Below, one piece after another: positions 56,929 through 64,000 of a stretch of DNA of 64,000 nt (position 1 is its first letter; each line of letters begins with the position of its first letter). This DNA is from Pseudoalteromonas rubra (GTDB taxonomy: Bacteria > Pseudomonadota > Gammaproteobacteria > Enterobacterales > Alteromonadaceae). Under the pieces are notes generated by a model. The model worked only from the letters and a program-made list of their open reading frames with translations. It was not told where the DNA came from and did not search any database. Position numbers and translations under genes: made by a program. The stretch lies in assembly GCF_005886805.2 (NCBI RefSeq), contig NZ_CP045429.1, positions 2,140,501 through 2,204,500 of the forward strand, read 5' to 3'.

Positions 56929-57708
56929 TTATCGGTAGTTTTCATCTCTGAGCCCATACTTTTCAGCAATACTTGCCAGGCGGCCGTCCAGTTGTAGTCT
57001 GAGGACACCGAGGTCGAGTGCTAAAGTTAATTGTTCGCTATTTTCCAGGCGCGGAGAAAAGGCGATATACGCTGGCTCCAATGGGCTGACTGAACCAACA
57101 GATTTGATTTTGTCACTGATCCCGAGCTGTTTGGCCTGATACCAGACAACAGGGCCCGCATCAACATAAGCGTCTATTCGTTTACTGGTTAATAATCTGA
57201 GGCTGCGTGCCACGACATCATCACCTGTTATCAGCGTAATATATTTGTTGGGAGAACTACGATGTGATTTGATGTATGCATTCAACAAATGGCCATAGTC
57301 GTATCCTTGCACAGCGCCGAGGCGAATTTTATTCAACGAGTGTTGGTTTTTGTATATCCATGTACTGTCGGCCAGGGTAAATAAAGTGTTTGGGCTGAGT
57401 CTCAGTATGGGCACTTTTGGAAAGAGAAAATCTGGTGCATCGTCTTTGAACGCACCCACAATGGCATGTATTTTTCCTTCTCTGGCCTGATGAATGGCCC
57501 TGAGCCAGGGCATTTCAATATAACGAACTTCATACCCCGAGATGGCGAGCGCCTCTGTGGCCACATCTATCATGAATCCCTTATTTTTGTCTGAGTCGCG
57601 ACAATTGACCGGGCACCAGTTGTCTCCTGCGATCAGCACTAGCTTGTCGTTACTTGAAAATACATCAATCGAGAACACAGATAGGCAAAAAAGTATAATG
57701 CGTAGCAT
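56929..57708 (-). CDS. Periplasmic amino-acid-binding-like protein
   Basis: I place the start at 57708, giving a signal peptide (MLRIILFCLSVFSIDVFS) and 259 residues; an ATG at 57771 would add 21 residues with no signal character. The mature part has the type 3 periplasmic binding fold (LIAGDNWCPVNC; KGFMIDVATEALAISGYEV; MPWLRAIHQAREGKIHAIVGAF). No transporter genes are adjacent. It converges with the LysR gene, whose stop codon is 5 nt away. Ligand unknown. Confidence 0.72.
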   Translation of the reverse strand: MLRIILFCLSVFSIDVFSSNDKLVLIAGDNWCPVNCRDSDKNKGFMIDVATEALAISGYEVRYIEMPWLRAIHQAREGKIHAIVGAFKDDAPDFLFPKVPILRLSPNTLFTLADSTWIYKNQHSLNKIRLGAVQGYDYGHLLNAYIKSHRSSPNKYITLITGDDVVARSLRLLTSKRIDAYVDAGPVVWYQAKQLGISDKIKSVGSVSPLEPAYIAFSPRLENSEQLTLALDLGVLRLQLDGRLASIAEKYGLRDENYR

Positions 57709-58067
57709 ATCGGGGTAAATTGGTGGCGATATTGGGAGTCTAGTCAATAAACAGCGGTCCGGCAATGTCATGAATCACAGCGTGGTTTATCTGAGCTTTC
57801 AGTTGAAATCTCAGTACCCACTTATTGGGGGAGCTTTGCGTGCTCTATGGAAAGGCTAAGTAGGATTTTTTACTTTAACAGGTGTTGGCATGAGCATAAG
57901 AAGGTTGGGAGGGTGATGGGCTTATTTTGAATTGATTTCTACAACTATATGATTTTACTGTTTATATCTCGGTATGAAGATAAAGTCATTGAGAAGTCAT
58001 GGGTAAATCAGGTGTTATGATAAGAAATTAACTAGCTTAACCACCTGTAGATAACAGGAGGGTTAAC
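57709..58067. other. Gap before the serine hydrolase gene
   Basis: About 360 bp, containing the promoters of the minus-strand binding protein and the plus-strand hydrolase. I see no gene, hairpin or repeat that stands out. Confidence 0.45.
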
Positions 58068-59261
58068 ATGACCAAATATACATTCGCTAGACATTTTATT
58101 GCTGCCGCCATATTAGGCAGCGTGAGCTGCATTGCTGCGGCAAACTGTACCAAACCAGCAGAAGCGACCGCAGCAGAGCTGCAAGGCGGCTATCGGGATG
58201 TTTCTGAACTCAGTCAGGCTTTTATTGATATATCACCTGAACGCAGGGACGACGGAGTTAATGTTGGTACCTTAAATACCAAAATTCGCAAAGACATGCT
58301 GGTGAAGCTCGCCAAAGAGATAGAAAATAACACTCATGGGCATTTCGACAGCTTACTGATTGCACATAAGGGGCAGTTGGTTTTCGAGTCTTATTTTTCT
58401 CGTGGCCGTATCAACTTGCCACATTATCAGGCATCTGCGACTAAGGTATACACTGGCCTGGCGCTTGGTCGGGCGATCCAGCTGGGTTATCTGAGCATGG
58501 CCGATTTAGACAAGCCTTTGGTGAGTTTTTTAAAGGATCTGGATCATAGCAAACTTACCAAGGGGAGCGATAAAATTACACTGAATATGGCGCTCACCAT
58601 GCGTTCCGGGATCCGACTTAATGACAGTCAAAAAGAGGCGTTAGAAAAAATCTCCAAACAGCTTAAGGGACAGCAGCATGCACAGGCATTGTTAGAACGC
58701 AGTGCGCCAATCGGTGCTGACTCACTGACATTCAAATATCAGGATGACCCTATGCTGGTGATGCATGTTATCGATGCTGTGGTACCGGGCTCTGCTGAAG
58801 CTTTTATTAAAAAAGAACTACTTGATAAACTTGATATCAATGCGTATCACTGGCAAACCGCCGATAATGGTCTGCCTGAAGCAGGCTGGCGGGTCAATAT
58901 GACGTCACGGGATATGGTTAAATGGGGGACTTTGGCACAAAACAAAGGCGTGTGGCAGGGTGAGCAGCTCATTCCTAAGGAATACATTGCGAGGGCCGTC
59001 AGCCCGCAGCTCTATACGGGCGATGATGACATGTTTGGTGGTGGCAAAGATGTGTCAAAACAAGGCTATGGCTACTACTGGTGGAACGCTGAGTTGAAAA
59101 ATGGTGACAGACAGTTTTACAGTGCATCGGCTCAGGGGGGCGGGGGCCAATATATCATTTTAATTGAAGAGCTTGACCTTGTTGTGGTCGTGACTGCCAG
59201 TCGCAGAGAAAACAGCACACTGCAGTTAATGGCCGAGCGAGTAATCCCGGCCTTTATCTAG
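58068..59261 (+). CDS. Serine hydrolase of the beta-lactamase/class C family
   Basis: A 397-residue exported enzyme with a signal peptide (to about residue 25). The nucleophile motif SxxK is SATK at 123-126 in the phrase YQASATKVYTGLALG. The C-terminal part has the SAQGGGGQYIILI stretch where class C enzymes carry their KTG-like strand. Such proteins include esterases, D-amino peptidases and nylon-oligomer hydrolases; a true beta-lactamase is unlikely from the motif set. AGGAGGG precedes the ATG. Stands alone. Confidence 0.82.
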   Translation: MTKYTFARHFIAAAILGSVSCIAAANCTKPAEATAAELQGGYRDVSELSQAFIDISPERRDDGVNVGTLNTKIRKDMLVKLAKEIENNTHGHFDSLLIAHKGQLVFESYFSRGRINLPHYQASATKVYTGLALGRAIQLGYLSMADLDKPLVSFLKDLDHSKLTKGSDKITLNMALTMRSGIRLNDSQKEALEKISKQLKGQQHAQALLERSAPIGADSLTFKYQDDPMLVMHVIDAVVPGSAEAFIKKELLDKLDINAYHWQTADNGLPEAGWRVNMTSRDMVKWGTLAQNKGVWQGEQLIPKEYIARAVSPQLYTGDDDMFGGGKDVSKQGYGYYWWNAELKNGDRQFYSASAQGGGGQYIILIEELDLVVVVTASRRENSTLQLMAERVIPAFI

Positions 59262-59383
59262 CCACTTAGCAACTAACAGTGCAGACAATGTCCACCGACG
59301 CGGCGTTGTCTGTTGAAGTGGCTCAATAACCGCTGTAAAGTCCGCAACTGCTCTTTGTTCAATAGTCACATAAGGTTGAAATA

Positions 59384-60283
59384 ATGAAAGTGCTGGTAAC
59401 GGGCTCAGCAGGCAGAGTTGGACGCGCCATCTACATCAAACTGATGGCGCACCATCAGGTAGTTGGGTTTGATAAAACACCTTGTTCAACAGCCGATTTT
59501 GTCGGGGATATCAGAGACAGCCAGTTGCTTAATCAGGCGCTGCATGGCGTAGAAGTCATCATACATACTGCGGCTCTACACGCACCACATGTAGGGCGTG
59601 TTGGTGACTGTGCGTTTCATAGCATCAATGTAGATGCGACAGAGCAGTTGGCACTAGCCGGTATAGATGCAGATGTAAAACACTTTGTGTTTACCAGCAC
59701 TACCGCACTGTATGGCTATGCATCGACTCCTGAGGGAGTGGCGGGTTGGGTTACAGAGAACACTCAGCCGCAACCTAAATCGATTTATCACCACAGTAAA
59801 ATACTGGCAGAGCAAAAATTAGCTGAGATAGCTAAGCGCTTTGATTTACCTGTAACTGTGCTTCAAATGTCCCGGTGTTTCCCCGAGCCTGCAGATTTGA
59901 TGGCCGTTTACAGGTTGACACGCGGAATTGATGCCAGGGATGTGGCCAGTGCGCACCTTTGTGCTGTAGAAAGACGCTTGCCAGGCTTTCAACGCTTTAT
60001 TGTGTCTGGCGAAACGCCTTTTAGCCCCGCTGACTGCAAACGCTTATACCTGAATGCCGCTGAAATTATTTCTGAAAGATGCCCTGGGCTGCTTTCGGCA
60101 TTTGAACAACGCGACTGGGCTTTACCCGATTCATTGGACAGAGTATATGACTCATCCGCGGCGGCGCAGCATCTTGGCTGGCGATCAGAGCATGGGTTTG
60201 AGCAGGTTCTGCAGATGTTAGATGCAGAATTTGCCGAGGTATTGCCTGCTATAAATCAATACAGAGATACTCGGGCCCAATAA
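59384..60283 (+). CDS. NAD-dependent epimerase/dehydratase (extended SDR)
   Basis: A 299-residue cytoplasmic Rossmann enzyme. The cofactor motif is GSAGRVG (residues 7-13). DIRDSQ, the STTALYG serine and YHHSK (catalytic Tyr and Lys) follow in the expected order. This is the layout of extended SDRs acting on nucleotide sugars or related substrates. There are no sugar-biosynthesis genes nearby, so the substrate is unknown. AGGTTG is just upstream of the ATG. Confidence 0.85.
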   Translation: MKVLVTGSAGRVGRAIYIKLMAHHQVVGFDKTPCSTADFVGDIRDSQLLNQALHGVEVIIHTAALHAPHVGRVGDCAFHSINVDATEQLALAGIDADVKHFVFTSTTALYGYASTPEGVAGWVTENTQPQPKSIYHHSKILAEQKLAEIAKRFDLPVTVLQMSRCFPEPADLMAVYRLTRGIDARDVASAHLCAVERRLPGFQRFIVSGETPFSPADCKRLYLNAAEIISERCPGLLSAFEQRDWALPDSLDRVYDSSAAAQHLGWRSEHGFEQVLQMLDAEFAEVLPAINQYRDTRAQ

Positions 60284-60362
60284 ACACATTTGCTATCAAT
60301 TGTTGCTCAATATTTGTTCTTCCTTGCCGATATCAAACTACATGGATGGGAGCGGAGGAGCT

Positions 60363-61345
60363 ATGAAAATTGAAAATGCACAAGTCAATATCAGTAACAA
60401 GCATGAGGGTCAGAGTCATGTTTATGAAAAGCGTACAGAGATCACTGAGTTGCCCAGGCCTGAGAACGTCAATTCGGCACAGCTGGGTAATGGTGAGCAA
60501 GGGATGGCGGGCGAGGTGGCTGATGTAGACAATACAGCCACTGATCTGGATATGCAAACCAGTGCCAGAATGTACATCTTGAAGTTACTGGTAGAAAAAC
60601 TTGCGGGAAGTGACGTACAGTGGTACGACGCTGTGGTCGGAAAAGACATCTCGCATGCCGAGATGTCACAGATTATGTCTTCGTCAGAGCAAGCACCCGC
60701 TACAGAAGTAATCGTAGAGCGGTTATCGCACGAGAGTCAGGCCAACGCCTTTAAGGCAGATGGACAAATTCAGCTGGAAAATGGCCAGACAATTAGTTTT
60801 GCCTTTAAATCCGTATTTGCCCAATCCCATACCAGCTATGAGCGAACCATCGAGAATGTTGATATGAAGGACCCGTTGATCATCAGCTTTACCAATCGCG
60901 CTGTTGAACTGGATACTGAACGTATGGACTTTGATATTGATGCAGATGGCAATAAAGACAATTTTGCTCAGCTGAAGAAGGGATACGGCTATCTGGCATT
61001 GGATCTCAACCAGAACAATCAGATAGATGATGGTAAAGAGCTGTTTGGCGCGCTCAGTGGTAATGGATTTGCCGATCTGACTCAATATGACGATGATGGT
61101 AATGGCTTCATTGATGAAAATGACGATATTTTTGATAGCCTTAAAGTCTGGGTCAAAAACAAAGAGCAGGACGAGTTAATGTCACTCCAGGACGCCAATA
61201 TAGGCGCAATTGCACTACACAATGCTGATACGCTCTGAATATCAGAACGGATGGGGCGTTACAAGGCGCGATCCGTAAGTCCGGTTTTTATCTCGATGAA
61301 AATGGTAAACCTGGTTTGGTTCAGCAGGTTGATTATGTGGTGTAG
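60363..61345 (+). pseudogene. EF-hand-type calcium-binding protein with a frameshift near its end
   Basis: The start is at 60363, just after GGAGGAGC. The first frame runs to a TGA at 61236-61238. The product has a disordered start and three Asp-rich calcium-loop-like segments (DIDADGNKDNF, LDLNQNNQIDDG, YDDDGNGFIDEND). From 61235 the +2-shifted frame continues for 36 codons (LNIRTDGALQGAIRKSGFYL ... QQVDYVV) to a stop at 61343-61345. That segment looks like the normal C-terminus of this family, so a one- or two-base indel near 61232 has split the gene, or the base call is wrong. Function is unknown. Confidence 0.65.
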
Positions 61346-61411
61346 GAGTCGAGTTTTATACCAGCACGATCAATAAGTTCACTAATTCTGTTGGCGCGTG
61401 TAGGATAAAGG

Positions 61412-61447
61412 AACGGCCTTGTAGGGGAAATGACAAGGCCGTTTGTT
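61412..61447 (+). terminator. Hairpin after the EF-hand gene
   Basis: AACGGCCTTGT (61412-61422) and ACAAGGCCGTT (61433-61443) form a perfect 11-bp stem with a 10-nt loop and a short T-rich tail, before the DUF2071 gene. Confidence 0.75.
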
Positions 61448-61467
61448 GTGCACTGAAGGAGCGACCT

Positions 61468-62271
61468 ATGGACTCTTTATCATTCAAAGATTTTTTAAAA
61501 CCGAGGCCTGCACCTACGGGCATAGATGTGCTGTGTAAGCTTCAGCATTTTGCGATCATTACGTATGCTGTTGATGCTCGCAAGTTTGCTGGTCTATTTC
61601 CGGCGCGCTTCAAGCTTGATACCGTGATGATAGATGGCGCGGAAAAGGGGTTAGTGTCTGTCGTGCCTTTTATCGATGTTGACTTTACTTCGGCTGTTTA
61701 TCCTTTCCCTAAGTACACAATGGGGCAAACCAACTATCGTATCTATATCATAGACAAGGAATCTGGAGAGCGGTGTGTTTGGTTTCTTGGTACCACACTT
61801 GATTCGTGGACGCGCATTGTGCCTAGTATGCTCTGGAAGCTTCCCTGGTATAGTGGCAAAGTGGTTTTTGATTGTGATTATGACCAATCACAGGGGGTAT
61901 ACCGTCGTTATAAGATGCATACCACGGCACACTGGGCACCGGCCAGTGTTGAATTGATGCAGCAAAAAGATGTGCCTATTGAGTTATCCGGCTTTCCTGA
62001 TACAGAAACAGGGCTTGTTTACCTGACCCATCCTTTAACTGGTTTTTACTACCGGCGTGATGGTCGTCTGGGCACTTACAGCGTATGGCACAAAGAACTC
62101 AAGGTTTGTTCTGCGATTTTGAAATCCGCGAACTTTGGTTTACTCTCTCGTCTGGGCCTGGTCTCTGACGCGGAGCAGCAAAAGCCACACAGTGTATTAG
62201 TGGAACCAGTCAACGAGTTTACGATTTACCTGCCTCCAAAAGTATTGAAAGCCAGCCCGGAGAATGCTTGA
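61468..62271 (+). CDS. DUF2071 / acetoacetate-decarboxylase-like protein
   Basis: A 267-residue soluble protein with DUF2071-like text: FAIITYAVDARKFAGLFPARFKLD near the start, VSVVPFIDVDF, and the TNYRIYII and WFLGTTLDS strands. The family is related in fold to acetoacetate decarboxylase but usually lacks a known activity. GAAGGAG precedes the ATG. It is followed after about 45 nt by a DsbA-like gene on the same strand, probably one transcript. Confidence 0.75.
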   Translation: MDSLSFKDFLKPRPAPTGIDVLCKLQHFAIITYAVDARKFAGLFPARFKLDTVMIDGAEKGLVSVVPFIDVDFTSAVYPFPKYTMGQTNYRIYIIDKESGERCVWFLGTTLDSWTRIVPSMLWKLPWYSGKVVFDCDYDQSQGVYRRYKMHTTAHWAPASVELMQQKDVPIELSGFPDTETGLVYLTHPLTGFYYRRDGRLGTYSVWHKELKVCSAILKSANFGLLSRLGLVSDAEQQKPHSVLVEPVNEFTIYLPPKVLKASPENA

Positions 62272-62316
62272 TTTGCAACAGGGTTGCGTCGGGTAATACA
62301 CCAAAGTGAGAAAACA

Positions 62317-62946
62317 ATGCAATTTATCTATGTAATGGACCCTATGTGTGGCTGGTGCTACGGATTTCAACCTGAATTAGAGCGGTTTTTAACTCCTTAT
62401 CCCGATGCACAGGTGAACTGGGTAATGGGGGGACTGGCACCAGATACGACGCAGCCCATGGCGCAGAGCTTAAAAGATACGATTGCTTCGTATTGGGTTG
62501 AAATAGAGCGCAGAACATCGGTTACTTTTAATCATGACTTTTGGCATCTTAACACCCCTGTGCGTGCAACCTATCAGGCTTGTCGAGCGGTCATTGCTGC
62601 ACAAAGCCTGAGAGAGCAAGGTATACAAGAGCATGGCGCAATGGACATGGCCAAGGCCATTCAGGCAGCCTATTATCAGCAAGCTAAAAACCCTTCGTTA
62701 GATGCCACTCTGGTTGGGTGTGCAACGGCCATTGGTCTGGACGGCGTGCAGTTTGAATCGGTATTGCACGCTGCTGAAACTGAAGCACAATTTCAGCAGC
62801 ATTTAGATTTAGCACGACAGCTTCAGGTAACAGGCTTTCCGGCACTGTTTTACATTAATGAAAATGGGTACGCTTATCCGTTAACTCTGGGGTTTTGCTT
62901 CGCTGAAGAGTTGGAGCAGCGATTGAAGACCTACACCAAGTCATAA
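62317..62946 (+). CDS. DsbA-family thioredoxin-fold protein (cytoplasmic)
   Basis: The start is at the ATG at 62317; this gives 209 residues beginning MQFIYVMDPMCGWCYGF, with the redox motif CGWC at 11-14. The helical insertion (about 60-150) and the cis-Pro strand VTGFPALFYIN place it with DsbA/FrnE-like proteins. There is no signal peptide, so unlike DsbA it should act in the cytoplasm, perhaps as a disulfide reductase or isomerase. A longer frame from 62284 adds nothing family-like. Confidence 0.82.
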   Translation: MQFIYVMDPMCGWCYGFQPELERFLTPYPDAQVNWVMGGLAPDTTQPMAQSLKDTIASYWVEIERRTSVTFNHDFWHLNTPVRATYQACRAVIAAQSLREQGIQEHGAMDMAKAIQAAYYQQAKNPSLDATLVGCATAIGLDGVQFESVLHAAETEAQFQQHLDLARQLQVTGFPALFYINENGYAYPLTLGFCFAEELEQRLKTYTKS

Positions 62947-63190
62947 AGTTCAAATACAAGCTGGTTTATCGCAGGCTGGCTGCTTTTCAGGCGAGTACTT
63001 GCTGGAGTTTTTGCAAGTAAAGTACGCTATCCATGGTATTGCCAAAGAAGATCTCTGCTTTGGAGCTACGAGCATTTTTCACATGTTCAGATAAAAATTT
63101 GTGGGTACAGGTTTTACATTAGTTTACACGGAGTATTGCATTAAACCTGATACATTGTCCTTAGGTATTAAAGAGCTTAAGGGCAAAACC

Positions 63191-64000
63191 ATGAAAATAA
63201 GCCAAACTATTTTACAATCTTTATTTGTTGTAAGTGCGATGGTCGCTGATGTTAGTGCTGCAGAGCCAACCCAAATCTGTGATACATTATGGTTGGGTCA
63301 AAAACCGCCAGGCACTCAGCCAAAGCAGTTTGCCCCTGATCTGGTATCTCTTGAAGGTCGATATGAGTTTGGGGTGTCGTTTTCTCCGGATCTGCGAGAA
63401 ATGTACTTTACCGCTTTAGATGTGGTTGAGGGAGCAGATACCTACCCACAGATTTACCATACAAAGCTGGCAGGAGGACGCTGGACAAAACCTGAAAAAG
63501 CGAATTTCACCCAGGGCAAAATGGCTTATGAGTTGGTCCCCTATGTGAGTTTGAATGAAGACAGAGTGTACTTTACCGCGCGTGAAGCCAATGCAAAAGA
63601 CTCTGGCATCTGGTACGTATCTCGAAATAAAAGCAGCCAAGAAGCTAAAAGGTGGGAGTTGTCACTGAATACTGGCCGCCTGTCTGACTTTAACCAGGCG
63701 AGAAATGGCGATTTGATCTTTACCAACATGAAACAACGAAAGATGTATATTGCCGAAAATAATGCCGGGCATATCTCGCCACCCAGGCCAATGGATATCG
63801 CGTTTGGGATCCATGGCTTTATGTCACCAGATAATGATTACTTGCTGGTAAATGCAAGACACAGAAAGGATGCCAGCAGAAAAGACAGCGATCTATTTGT
63901 GTATTTCAGAAAGGAAAACGGCGGGTGGTCTGAACCCGTAAATTTGGGCACCCTTATTAATACACCCCATTCCGAAACCGTACCGCGTGTCACACCAGAT
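63191..64000 (+). CDS. Exported PD40/TolB-like beta-propeller protein (3' partial)
   Basis: An open frame from the ATG at 63191 (AAGGG upstream) runs off the right edge, 270 codons so far. It has a signal peptide (MKISQTILQSLFVVSAMVADVSAAEP, cleavage near residue 24). Repeated blade motifs follow, such as GVSFSPDLREMYFTAL, PYVSLNEDRVYFTAR and GFMSPDNDYLLVNAR, the pattern of WD40-like PD40 repeats. Proteins of this type are periplasmic or secreted binding scaffolds. Function is unassigned. Confidence 0.8.
   Translation, partial: MKISQTILQSLFVVSAMVADVSAAEPTQICDTLWLGQKPPGTQPKQFAPDLVSLEGRYEFGVSFSPDLREMYFTALDVVEGADTYPQIYHTKLAGGRWTKPEKANFTQGKMAYELVPYVSLNEDRVYFTAREANAKDSGIWYVSRNKSSQEAKRWELSLNTGRLSDFNQARNGDLIFTNMKQRKMYIAENNAGHISPPRPMDIAFGIHGFMSPDNDYLLVNARHRKDASRKDSDLFVYFRKENGGWSEPVNLGTLINTPHSETVPRVTPD

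Noticed and set aside
58068..59261. Antibiotic-resistance beta-lactamase
   Set aside because: SxxK is present, but the YxN and KTG motifs of class C enzymes are not clear; a general serine hydrolase or esterase is the safer call.

Overview
The window looks like a chromosome segment of a marine gammaproteobacterium of the order Alteromonadales, most like Pseudoalteromonas. The signs are the housekeeping clusters (dapB, carA-carB-greA, DUF2066-hda, pheS-pheT-ihfA), the TonB receptor/tryptophan-halogenase/MFS style of maltodextrin locus, a secreted M9 collagenase, and intergenic repeats with ATACCAATT-type ends. These are judgements from translated sequence; no database search was run.

Layout. 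1-6.9 kb: the end of a TPR-PAS histidine kinase, a MAPEG membrane protein, a coiled-coil protein, a self-contained TetR operon with a 33-bp perfect palindrome at its promoter, a MITE-like repeat, a Tsx/OmpK-like outer membrane protein and an NhaC-family permease. 7.2-13.9 kb: dapB, carA (TTG start, preceded by a possible attenuator), carB, greA, a DksA/TraR-like zinc-finger protein and a YdcH protein. 14-23.6 kb: an AT-rich accessory island. It holds the last ~19 codons of a lost type I restriction specificity gene, a two-gene SIR2 + 938-aa helical protein cassette (probable NAD-linked anti-phage system), three copies of a REP-associated HUH protein (RAYT) with its repeats, an HNH endonuclease with a possible modified-base-reading N-terminus, and two small orphan genes. 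24.9-33.3 kb: secreted and exported proteins, including the collagenase, a periplasmic solute-binding-like protein, glyoxalase I, and a three-gene operon of membrane cytochrome b/EB_dh haem protein, DUF1566 protein and PPC-tailed metallophosphoesterase.

33.4-42.2 kb: a GAF-GGDEF protein, DUF2066, hda, pheST, ihfA and a CSS-EAL phosphodiesterase. 42.2-55.0 kb: a starch/maltodextrin utilisation locus made of a GH13_23-type alpha-glucosidase, TonB-dependent receptor, tryptophan-halogenase-family flavoprotein, GH13 amylase lipoprotein, SLC45/GPH-like sugar permease and GH15 glucoamylase lipoprotein. Three near-identical operators with a TACGTATGCA core tie its transcription units together, although the matching LacI-type regulator is not in the window. 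55-64 kb: small accessory genes (DUF805, NTF2-like, LysR regulator, periplasmic binding protein, serine hydrolase, SDR epimerase, a frameshifted EF-hand protein, DUF2071, a DsbA-like protein, and the start of a PD40 beta-propeller protein running off the edge).

The strongest candidate for an undescribed system is the SIR2/938-aa cassette at 14387-18101. Its start codon overlaps the stop codon of an hsdS remnant, and its 3' end runs into RAYT-type repeat sequence, so it appears to sit in an eroded defence island. I saw no tRNA, rRNA, CRISPR array or integrase.
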